In this document: piece by piece, positions 12,515 to 21,833 of the stretch
Layout of the letters: each line of letters begins with the position of its first letter
Numbering within the stretch: position 1 is the first letter of the stretch
Source: Heterotrichella gracilis
Taxonomy: Eukaryota > Sar > Xanthophyceae > Tribonematales > Xanthonemataceae
Assembly: GCA_032358255.1 (NCBI GenBank)
Contig: JAULBX010025718.1
Coordinates: 62,001-126,000 of the forward strand
Reading direction: 5' to 3'
DNA length: 64,000 bases
Program-made: the position numbers and the translations under genes
Notes under the pieces: model-generated
Database searches by the model: none
What the model was told of the DNA's origin: nothing
What the model saw: only the letters and a program-made list of their open reading frames with translations

Positions 12515-13696
12515 TTAAAACTTTGAGCTGCCAGCACGAGGTCTTTGTTTGGACTTGATTGTCGCGGCTGCCTGTATAGCATGCGCCACAAATGGCTCAC
12601 CTACGCTAACACGAGCAAAGTCATGGTGGTCTGCATGGTTGGTGGAGCTTTGCATCTCATTCAGTGAAGCCAGCGGACCTCGAGCATGGAACGCTTGCGT
12701 CGGCCTTGTGCCATGAATGCTCTGCAAGTGTGTCCCGGTACCACCATTGAACGGCAGGCTGGAAGATGCAATCAAATGCCTAGGGAGTGCCCCTGGTGAC
12801 GTTGCTGGCCGCTGCGCCCTCTCCTCTTGGGCTGTGGAGCCCCTGCTGCGCATCAACTGGGGATTGATGCCATTGGCTGAGTCCCCGGGAGGCGCGTTAG
12901 GGAACACAAGCTTGCGGAGCGCATTTGAGGAACGGATGAGGTTGAAGTTCCGCTGCTGCGCGCTTGCTGCAGAGTCAGTCAGCATCTCCAGGCTGCTGTA
13001 GTGGGCTGCTGAAGGTAAGCCTAGGGTTGCTCCCTCACCGATACCCCCTTGGCTGGCAGCTAGGCTGGGGCGCCTGCTGCCCTGACCCTGAGGGGTGCCA
13101 GCAGCTATCTCACTTGCGCGCCTGCTGCTGTTGTAACTGAAAGGCACGGGGGCTGGTATATGTGGGTCAAACCTGCAAAACCACAGGGAAGGGTTTGGGT
13201 GTGCAGTGGTTGAGGAGACAAGTCAGCAGGTTGGTCCCAGTACGTCCCAGCCCTCACCTGGCGCCTGGATGGAACCCAGTGAGGTTCAACTTGCGATCAT
13301 ACTTTGTGAAGGGCACTGCACTTGCCACCTTGAGCATGTGATTGGCCTCACTGGCTGCCTGCGCCTGGTGCTGTGCCATGTCTGCCTTGAAGCGCCTGGT
13401 CATCTTATAAACTACCACTACGATTATCAGGACCATCAGGAGCCCTGTGAGCATAGGTAACTCAATTTAAGGGTGTGAAGGTAACTTATTGGACAAGCAA
13501 CTGCTAGGAACATAATTAGAGGAGTGTTACAACTACACAACTAAGCCATACCGATGCACCCTATAAGAATCCCTCGGGAAGCGTCAACGCCAGACGTTTT
13601 TATGGGTGGCTGTATTGGGTCCAAAGTAACTGGGTCAACGGAGCTTGGTTGAGGTGCAGGAGCGCTCTCAGTATCGTTGGTCTGGGAGGATTCCAT
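12515..13696 (-). CDS. Ser-rich single-pass membrane protein, unknown function
   Basis: Three exons with matching phases: 13696-13552, 13444-13258 and 13172-12515, about 330 residues. Exon 1 starts MESSQTNDTES and ends in the first residues of a hydrophobic helix that continues across the splice (GILIGCIGLLMVLIIVVVVY). This helix is followed by the basic stop-transfer stretch KMTRRFK. The short acidic N-terminus probably faces the lumen or outside and the long Ser/Arg/Ala-rich tail the cytosol, by the positive-inside rule. The tail has several RRxS-like sites (NSSRRASE, SRRPSLA), which look like kinase targets. No family was recognised. The gene lies tail to tail with the calponin-homology gene and head to head with the malic-enzyme homologue, sharing a 0.7 kb upstream region with it. 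Confidence 0.62.
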
Positions 13697-14392
13697 CCTG
13701 ACCACCTTTTTTGCAGGTTTTTCCCGTGATGCTCAGTCAACGGCACGGGTAAGACCTTGCAATATAATATGCGCGTCTATCTCCAACGATTCACAGCTAG
13801 TACATGCCGCATAGTGGGGTGTGGACAACATAACGACCCCCCTTGTCCAAAGCAGTCTGCAGTACTGGACTCGAGATGCCAGGGCATGCCACCAGTGTAT
13901 TTTCGACCAATTGAAGGGAGGGTTGCAGCAAACGTTAGTGAATCGCCCACTAATATATCTCGGTAATCTTGCGTAGCTATTCTGCAATTGACAAGTTTAT
14001 ATTCACATGTCAACAAAATTAGTTTCGAACCTGCAGGCTTATCCAGTCTCACAGTGCCCACTTCCGCATGATGCATCAATATATAGTTGGACTAGACGCT
14101 GTTTCCAAGTACTCATACCGCGCCTTCTTTAGCGAACCTTAAATAACCAACTGGGTTGTCGAAGTGCGCGCAAGCACACAACCCCTGCTGGCACCCCTCG
14201 GCTCTAGTGATCTGCGCTGTGGTAGGGTACACATCCATGTGCCAGCTTTTTACGACAGCAATGTAGCAGAGCACAGGAACCACTGCCTGTCTTGTAAGGC
14301 TCATAAAACCGCATAGTCACACCTGACGTAAGCTCAAAGCATCCTACATCTAATAGCCAACGCGGCAGCAGTCTCCGAGACACACACAAACC
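13697..14392. other. Shared upstream region of two divergent genes
   Basis: This 0.7 kb separates the start codons of the membrane-protein gene (minus) and the malic-enzyme homologue (plus), so it should contain both promoters. It is less GC-rich than the flanking exons. I see no coding exon and no clear TATA box. Confidence 0.4.
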
Positions 14393-17300
14393 ATGCGAAG
14401 GCTGGGGCTCATCGCCACGTTACGTTCCATCTGGCCGCAAACCTCTCAAGCTGACGCCTCGTGCAAGCTGGCAACGTTCTTGGCCCAAAGGCGACAGATA
14501 AAATCTGGATCTGACGATGAGGAGTACAGTGGGAGGCCTGCCACGCCGTGGGTGCGGAGCGTCATCTCTGGGGTGGACCTCATTCGGAACCCGAAGTAAG
14601 AGCCCACCTCCTGCCTGGGCACCTGGTAGAGTGCCAAAGCACAGTTCTACATTCTCAGTGGGTTTTCACGACCAGCTGCCGTGGAATGTGCATCCCTTGG
14701 GTCAACTTGCATATCCATGCATTAGCTGTGTCCCCAAGCTAGGGTGAGTGCTTGGCCAGGTGGAAAACACCATGCGTGTGTGTGTTGTGCCTAGCTTGTT
14801 ACCTGTGAGAGTACCCTATCTGTCTGTGAGGCTGGCACTTGGCAGCGGCTTGGAGTGTGGCTCTCCTATTGAACGCAAGCTAGGGATACTCGGGGATAAG
14901 TGCTAGGGATACTCGGGGATGAGTACCTGGCCAGGGTGGAACACACCCTGTGTGTGTGTTGTGCCTGGCTTGTCCCCTATGACCGTCCCCTTTCTTTTTT
15001 GTCTCCCTTCCAGTAAGGCTGGCACTTATTAGCGGCTTAGAGCCTACGGCATGTGGTTCCCCTGTTGAACGCAACCTGCCCAAAGCCACGCATTGTACTG
15101 TGGGGCGTGTGAATCTGCCTTATATCTTTGTTGCACGCGCTGACATCCTCTCCCTCTAGTGCATGCACGCCATTGGCACCATGACACGGTCCCACCCACC
15201 GCACTGCACCCCAGGTACCACAAAGGGCTGGCCTTCACAGACAAAGAGCTCTGAGCTGGCAGGCCTAACACCCTTACCAAACCCTGCAGTGGCTCAGCCC
15301 CTGGGTGCCCCCTTGACCAACACTGCACCCCTGTTCTACCAACCGCAACCCACCGCATCCCAGGTACAACAAGGGCCTGGCATTCACAGACGAGGAGCGG
15401 GACCGGCTCTACATCCGGGGCCTGCTGCCACCTGCAGTACTCTCCCAAGACATCCAGTCGGAGCGCGTCCTGATCAATGTGCGGGGCCAGGCGGACGCCC
15501 TCTCCCGCTACACCTACCTCACCTCCCTCAACGAGAGGAACGAGCGCCTGTTCTATCACGTGCTGACCCACAACTTTGCCGAGCTCATGCCCTCTGTGTT
15601 CAAGCCCACGGTGGAGGAGTACAGCCGCAAGTACAGCCTCATGTTCCGGAGCATACCGCGCAGCATGTTTGTCAGCATACAGGTAAGGACACCCTAAACC
15701 CTTATTTAGGGTGTGAGTACAGCCTCATGTTCCGGAGCATACCGCGCAGCATGTTTGTCAGCATACAGGTAAGGAGAAGGACACCCTAAACCTTATGTAG
15801 GGTTTTACAGCCGCAAGTACAGCCTCATGTTCTGGAGCAGACCCGGCACCATGTTTGTCAGCATACAGGTAGGGACACCCTAAACCCTTATTTAGGGTTT
15901 TAGCAGTAGCCTTGTTCATGGGCACCCAGGTAGGATCACAGTCAGCAGCTTGTGTGAAGCGATGCTCCTTGTCAAAGCGTAGTAAACCTGCACGTGATCC
16001 ACTGTCGTGCAGCGCCTTGTCAAGCGCTTCTGGTTCAAATAGCAGATAGCAGGACGCATTATTATGATATATGTTATTATTATGAACAATAACATGCGTG
16101 CCTCTCCAGGACAAGGGCCGTGTGTTCTCCATCCTCAAGAACTGGCCTGAGCGGCGCATCAAGGTGGTGTGCCTCACAGACGGGGAGCGGTGCGGGAGCC
16201 ACGGGGACCTGGGCGTGCAGGTAAGGGGGGTGCATAGTCCTTTTAACCGGAAGCTTTATTATCAGGAATTTTTTCTCCGGGGGAGTATACGTTCTGAGCA
16301 AAGCGGGAGTCACGGGGACCTGGGCGTTCAGGCAGATTCAATTCTTCTCATGTAACTCAAATTTTTCAACCAAATAAAACATGTATTTTACCAAGGAAAT
16401 TCATCTTTTCACCCCCTGTGTGCAGGCAGTGAATGTGCCCATGAGCTATCTGCACATGTACACAGCAGTGGGCGGCATCCAGCCCTCAGACTGCATGCCG
16501 GTGTGCATAGATGCAGGCACTGACAATGAGGACCTGCTGGGTAGCGCATTCTATGTGGGAGAACGTGCGTGGGGGGGGATTGTGGGGTGGAAGAGGCCAT
16601 TACAGCCATTTCATGTCGACGTGAGCATACACACCAACACATTGAGAGTGGCATGTGGGCGCATTCAGTATTGTGGAGACTGTGGGTGCGATTGGGTGTA
16701 TTGCCAAACGAGGACCTGCTGCGCAGCTTTTTCCGCATGGGGGGATTGAAGTACGAGGGGACTGAAGTATATGTGGTGGGAATGGTGGCAACGGCCATGC
16801 ACTCACATGCAGACACACCGCATACAAGCCCACTGCATATACGGTAGCTCTACACACTGACACCCATCCCCGATCTCACCCCCTCCGCCACCACCCCGCA
16901 GGCCACCGGCGCATCAAGGGCGAGGCCTACTTTGAGCTCCTTGACGAGTTCCTCATGTCCTGCCAGCAGCGCTTCAGCAACACCATGATCATGCACTTCC
17001 AGGACATGGGCTTTGCAACCACGCAGGCGCTGCTGCAGCAGTACAGGGCGGCCTTCCCGGTGTACAGCGACGCGCTGCAGGTGGGTGGGGTGGAATTTGT
17101 TTGGCGGAGGGGGTTGGGTGGAGGGGAAAGGGAGGGGGATCTGCCAGTGTCGTGGTGGTGGCATGGTGGTGAGGGAGGTGGGGGGGGGTGGGAGAGGGTG
17201 ATTGGGGCGGCAACCACGCATGCCCCGCAGCAGTTCAGGGCAGCCTTCCCGGTGTACAGCAATGCACTACAGGTTGTTGGTGGTGGTGGGGTATGTAGAT

Positions 17301-19319
17301 GGTGCCAGCGGGGCGACACAAACCCTGGCCTTAAACCTTGATCTCCAATTTGAACTCTTAAATCTGATCTCACATCATAAGTCACACTTCCCACCCTGCA
17401 GGGCACCGCCAGCATGGTGCTTGCTGGACTGCTGGCCGCCCTCCCCAGTTTGGGCCAAGGGGGCCTACACCAACACACGCTCATGTTGGTGGGGAGCGGG
17501 GCTGAGACAGCCTTCCTGGCAGAATTCCTTGCAGAATTTATTGCAAGGTAAGCCATACAACCATATTAAAACGGTTTCTAGATGTCTTTTAGTTGTCTTT
17601 CCTTCCTAGCCGTGCTCATTGCGAGGTGAGAACGCTACGAGGAAGTGTGCACTACTTTGGGGCAGCTCTAGGGTTTGCGGTATGCGCCAACCCTAATCCC
17701 CTAGAATGAAGCTTTCAACCCTGCAACGAAGCTCAAACCCTCTCCACTTCCTACCAGGGAGGAGATACCTCAGGGGGGTTTGGTACTCGAAGCCAGGGAG
17801 CGCATGTGGCTGGTGGACGAGCATGGTCTCCTGCGCAGGGGGAGGGAGGATGCGAACGAGCTGGGGGTGTCTGTGCTCCCCTTCTGCCATGACGCGCCCC
17901 CCTGCGGGGATCTGCTGCAGGCCGTCAAGGCGCACAAGCCAACGGTGCTCATAGGTGCGGGCAGGGGTGTTAATATATACACCAGGAAGCCCCTGTTTTA
18001 TATACTCCTGGTCTATATATAAACAACCATGGTGCGGGCTGTGATATAGGGTTTGGGGCTTTATGATTGTTAAGTTACACTATCCCCCCTCCCCCCCACC
18101 CCCCGATGTGGTCCGAACCTGCCCCAAGCAGCCAGGGCTAACAAGCCAATTGTGCATTAATTTGGCATGCCACTGTCCCAAAACCACCAACCCGCACGTC
18201 ATGTGTGTGCTTTGCCTCCTGTGCCCTTCCCTCCCCCCTGCCCGTTCCCTTTCAACGCACCATTACCACTCCTTTCATCCCCACCCACCACCTACCACCA
18301 CCCACCCACCTGCAGGCCTTGCCCCCTGCGCCTCCTCGGGCCTGCCCTTCCAGATCAACGAGGCGGTGTGCAGGGAGATGGCCACCCACAGCCCGCACCC
18401 TGTCATTTTCAACCTGGCTTCGGCGACGCAGGATGATCACACAGCGGCGGAACAGGTGGGTGAAGGTGTGGGTTGGGGGTAGGGGGTGTACCGTAGAGTG
18501 TGTAGGATTTAGGGTTTGGTGGCCACCCACTGACCTAAATAATCACCAAAGAGCAAAACCAACCCCGAAAACACCTCCAGCTCAGTGGTGCTCAGTGAGA
18601 TGAGCGAGTAGTCATCATCCCACCTCAGGACACGGGTTTTGGGGTTTTGGGGTTTTCCCTCTGAACTCCTGCTGCATCCACCCTGCAGGCGCAGCAGATA
18701 ATGGAATGGACCGAGGGCCGCGCCCTATACGTGGACAGCAACCTCTCCACCCAGCGGGCCCCCGTGGAGGCGCCAGGTGGCGGCCAGCGGGTGGCCAACG
18801 GGCTGCACACAGTGATGGCATTCCCGGGGATTGGGCTGGGGACTGTGATGTCGAGGTCGACAAGGATTCGGGAGGAGATGCTGTGGGCGGCTGCACGCGC
18901 CATCGCTCGCCAGGTGGGGGTCGGTGATGCCGCGTACATTAATCATAATATGAGCTGCTATAAAAGTTAAAACTTTTGATGTTGAAAAAAAGACCTTTAA
19001 AAGTGTGAATGCGCCATTTAATGCAATTTCCCCCGCCAGGTGCGAATAAGACATAAAAAACAAATATTTTTGAAAAGTATACTACTTTAAAACCCACCAC
19101 CCCCACCCCCCACCACTGCAGGTGACCGAGGAGCAGCGCGCCACAGGGCAGCTATACCCCGACGTGGCCACTGCGCGCCACCTGGCGGCCCATGTGGCCA
19201 CAGCCGTGGCGCGCAAGGCGTACGACTTGGGGGTAGCAACCGCACTGCCCAAGCCCCACGACCTCCATGCGCATGCGCGCGAGTTCATGTATGTGCCCAA
19301 GTACAAGAAGTACCGATAG
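14393..19319 (+). CDS. Malic-enzyme homologue lacking active-site residues (probable pseudoenzyme), 10 exons
   Basis: Exons 14393-14595, 15364-15682, 16110-16220, 16426-16564, 16902-17080, 17402-17547, 17758-17954, 18316-18455, 18689-18913 and 19122-19319 join in phase to give about 618 residues, normal for the family. Family landmarks are YNKGLAFT, RGLLPPAV, LNERNERLFYHVL, LTDGER, HGDLGV, CIDAGTDNEDLL, GTASMVLAGLLAAL, AFPGIGLG and the C-terminal REFMYVPKYKKYR. Active malic enzymes oxidatively decarboxylate malate using a Tyr, a Lys and a metal site of Glu, Asp, Asp. Aligned by eye with human mitochondrial ME2 (numbers from memory), Tyr112 is Phe (SVFKPTV), Lys183 is Tyr (NVPMSYLHMY), Glu255 is Gln (HFQDMG) and Asp279 is Ala (YSDALQGTA). 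The LSNPT and GNN substrate motifs are also gone (NLASATQ, ANGLHTV). The frame is intact, so this looks like a retained protein without malic-enzyme activity. At least five exon edges are duplicated in introns or 3' flank. Confidence 0.9.
14745..15085 (+). repeat. Tandem duplication inside intron 1 of the malic-enzyme homologue
   Basis: The block 'gagtgcttggccaggtgg...tgtgtgtgtgttgtgcct...ggctggcacttggcagcggcttggag...ttgaacgcaa' (about 14745-14880) recurs at about 14920-15075 with moderate divergence. The 20-base word ctagggatactcggggatRag is itself repeated at 14880-14922. Confidence 0.75.
15180..15420 (+). repeat. Copy of the exon 2 5' edge with acceptor (malic-enzyme homologue)
   Basis: ccgcactgcaccccagGTACCACAAAGGGCTGGCCTTCACAGAC (15197-15243) mirrors ccgcatcccagGTACAACAAGGGCCTGGCATTCACAGAC at the true exon 2 start (15353-15392). 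The copy keeps the acceptor but hits a stop soon after (gagctctga). Confidence 0.8.
15640..15905 (+). repeat. Three copies of the exon 2 3' edge separated by telomere words
   Basis: The true exon end (agcctcatgttccggagc...agcatacag|GTAAGG, 15636-15690) is followed by accctaaacccttatttaggg, then a near-perfect copy with donor (15719-15780). Another accctaaacc...tagggtttt follows, then a third, more diverged copy (15809-15876), and again accctaaacccttatttagggtt. It is the cleanest example of exon edge and telomere-like word being copied together. Confidence 0.9.
16185..16340 (+). repeat. Copy of the exon 3 3' edge (malic-enzyme homologue)
   Basis: gagcggtgcgggagccacggggacctgggcgtgcag (16185-16220) recurs as gagcaaagcgggagtcacggggacctgggcgttcag (16296-16331). 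The copy lost the GT donor. Confidence 0.85.
16520..16760 (+). repeat. Copy of the exon 4 3' edge (malic-enzyme homologue)
   Basis: aatgaggacctgctgggtagcgcattctatgtggga (16526-16561) is echoed by aacgaggacctgctgcgcagctttttccgcatgggg (16707-16742). Confidence 0.65.
17015..17285 (+). repeat. Copy of the exon 5 3' edge (malic-enzyme homologue)
   Basis: accacgcaggcgctgctgcagcagtacagggcggccttcccggtgtacagcgacgcgctgcag|GTGGGT (17018-17086) is echoed at 17212-17276 (accacgcatgccccgcagcagttcagggcagccttcccggtgtacagcaatgcactacaggt). Confidence 0.88.
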
Positions 19320-19660
19320 GGGTGAAGGAGCACCAGCAGCGCATTGCCACCTCCAAGCACAAGGGCGTGGTGGGGGCTGGAGAGGGCGGGACCGCGACGG
19401 CTTGACCTGAACACAACCCCAGTGGCGATGGAGGTGTTGCAGACATCTGGCTCTCTCCCGACGGCAGCGGGGGAGGTGTATGGGAGCGGGACGGCAATCC
19501 CATGGCATGCTGCGGATCGCCCCTTTGGTTTGCTCATTGTGCGCAAGGGGGGCGACCTGGGTGTGGGCGACCGCGCTGCTCCAAGCCGCATGACCTGTAT
19601 GGGCATGCGCGGGAGTTCATGCATGTGCCAAAGTGCAAGAGGTACTGATAGGGGGTGAGG
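19225..19660 (+). repeat. Copy of the last exon's end, including the stop, downstream of the malic-enzyme homologue
   Basis: The terminal stretch gcaaccgcactgcccaagccccacgacctccatgcgcatgcgcgcgagttcatgtatgtgcccaag...taggggtga (19238-19325) recurs at 19567-19658 as gcgaccgcgctgctccaagccgcatgacctgtatgggcatgcgcgggagttcatgcatgtgccaaag...gggggtga. The copy sits in the 3' flank, so duplication is not limited to introns. Confidence 0.85.
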
Positions 19661-19990
19661 ATTAGAATCTGGCCAGTTGGGGATGGGGGTGGGGAGGAGA
19701 ATTGGACAGGGACGGGGAGGAGATACAAGCAGCGGGCAGTGTAAGGGAAGGGGTTAAGGGGAGGCCAGGTCCATGACGCCTACGTGGCAAGGCCATGGCA
19801 TAGCATGTCTGCGTGCCATTCCCATCTTGTGCGCTCTTTCATTTCAAGGCTGCTGCTACATGTGCATTGTGATTATTTAATTATCTACCATGCCAGCGCC
19901 ACTACTGCCAACCACTGCGGCACTGCTAGCTAACTAGACACCTGGAACTGTGGCTCACAAGTACTAGTATAAGATGTAACTCAAGATGAC

Positions 19991-20629
19991 TTGATGGATC
20001 ATGATGACTATGCCTATACCTTTTGGTGTGCGATCTCTGAGTCTCAGAGTGGGGATTCAGACAGCGCCCTGGAGGGTTTAACCTGCAGGGTTGCCATGTC
20101 CCAGTCCCTGGAGGATGGCCAACACCTCTTGCTGCTGCTCCATCCAGCGGCAGACATGCGCAACCGCCTGCTGCTCTCCAAGGCCCCCGCCCCACCTGTG
20201 GTGGTACTGGCGCTGTCACTGGTGGGCCAAACACTGCTGGGGTGCGGCAAGCCTGGCGGGCCCCAGGGCAGCCTGGTGTGCGCCCAGTGGCAGCCACCAG
20301 TACCTTCACAGGCAAAAGGCAGGCGCGCCAAGCAAGAGGCTGCAGCGCTGGATGTGCATGTGCTGGTTGATGACGTCAGCGCGTGGAGGGCGATGGCAAA
20401 GGCATGGGGTGATGTCGCATGGGAGGGGGTAGCGGGGAGGTGGGAGAAGGGGTGCTACCAGTGCGGTGCCAGCCCCACTGATTGCGACCCCCTGCGCAAG
20501 TGCAAGTGCGGTGGTGCCTGGTACTGTGGGCGCAGCTGCCAGTTGGAGCACTGGAAGGGGGGGCACAGGGAGGGGTGCAGCGCGCGCAAGGGAGGGCCAA
20601 CACAGCCCAAGGCTGATGGTGGGAAGTGA
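19991..20629 (+). CDS. MYND zinc-finger protein
   Basis: A single open frame of 212 residues. The C-terminus holds a MYND-type zinc finger at about residues 155-196, with ligands in the order C-x2-C, C-x-C, YC-x3-C, H-x3-C (CYQCG, CKCGG, WYCGRSC, HWKGGHREGC). MYND fingers bind proline-containing peptides of partner proteins and are common in algal chromatin and signalling proteins. The N-terminal part has no recognised domain. It contains a hydrophobic Leu-rich stretch (GQHLLLLLHPAAD) and a VLALSLVGQTLLG segment that look like a folded core rather than membrane helices. The start is the first Met in an open frame; an upstream exon cannot be excluded. It is the last plus-strand gene before a 1.2 kb convergent spacer. 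Confidence 0.68.
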   Translation: MMDHDDYAYTFWCAISESQSGDSDSALEGLTCRVAMSQSLEDGQHLLLLLHPAADMRNRLLLSKAPAPPVVVLALSLVGQTLLGCGKPGGPQGSLVCAQWQPPVPSQAKGRRAKQEAAALDVHVLVDDVSAWRAMAKAWGDVAWEGVAGRWEKGCYQCGASPTDCDPLRKCKCGGAWYCGRSCQLEHWKGGHREGCSARKGGPTQPKADGGK

Positions 20630-21833
20630 TGGCCAGCGTGCGCACAGCCTTTTCTCCCACGGGCCATGAATGGCAATGCAATGGGCGGCCCTGTCGCCAG
20701 TGCTTTTATGCTGTTTACACCAAACTTCAACCCCCGGGGGTGGCATGCCATCATGGCGGTCTGCTGGCATTGGCTAAAGGCCCATGCTTGACCAGCCGTT
20801 CTGGCTGGTTGGTGCCCTGGTGCGAGCCAGTGGCCCCTTAACTCCGCCTTTGCGCGTCCCCTTTCTTTCATTCTTTCTGGCCCATAGTCTGGTACTACCA
20901 GGTTGATGTGCATCACCAGCACCAAATTATGAGATCAATGGTGAGTGTGGCCAAGGATGGTGCACCGGGTCCCGGGACTTAGGGAGTGTGTCGTGATGAC
21001 ATCCTGGGACGTCACCTGTGAACCTGTACAGCAGGCCCTGGGGGAGCAGTAAGCGGGGAATGGTATCCAATAGAAATAATTCAAAAGCCTTACTGCTGTG
21101 CCAGCCTAACGGTTATGCAATCAATATTACTAATTGTGTACTTTTACACCAATCGCTGTTCATCAAACAAGTTTTTATCCTTCTGATTATGCTTTTAATC
21201 TCACAAGGCTTGCTTGTGCATGCCTTGGGGCTGGCTCAAGAGTCTGAAGTCACATCACAAGGGCAACTACCACAACATTTCGTGGTCAATACCACCTGAA
21301 AGGAACAAATATAAAAAGGACATAGAGCCCACCTCCCGATCATATTAATAATGCGAAATGCAAAACACAAGTGCCATCACGGCCCACGCACGTCATTGGA
21401 CACAGTGACTGTAGGTATACTAGTAACAGTTTCAACATCAGAATGGACGCATCACACTCCTCAAAGTTTGCCGCAATGCATCAGATGTTCAACTGATGCA
21501 ATTGCAAATCAACGTGCCCTTGTCCATCTCAACCAGCATCAAAGTTAGAAATTTGGAAGAAACCATCTCAACCATCAACAAAGTAAGAATGATGATGAAA
21601 GGCCCGCAGCATGGAAGAAACCATCTCAGCCAGTGCACCCCCCCCCCCCTGCCACCCCCCTGAAACTCTGATAGATACACCCCTGGCTCCTGCAACCCCT
21701 TTCCCTCATAGGGCTGGCATGGCATCTCCAAGAACCATTTTGGGGGTGATAGTATATATGGAAATTCTTGCAACATCCTCATTCCCAACTTGAGCATTAA
21801 AACCCCTTTCTCAAACCTGGCAGAGGGTCAGGC
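20630..21833. other. Convergent spacer, possible dispersed repeat at 20640-21010
   Basis: No supported gene lies between the MYND gene and the 3' end of the membrane lipase gene. Bases 20640-21010 are GC-rich and read open on the minus strand for about 150 codons without any known domain. That composition resembles the coding-like dispersed repeats of volvocine genomes, but this is a weak inference. The stretch 21020-21800 is AT-richer and holds a poly-C run at 21640. Confidence 0.35.
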
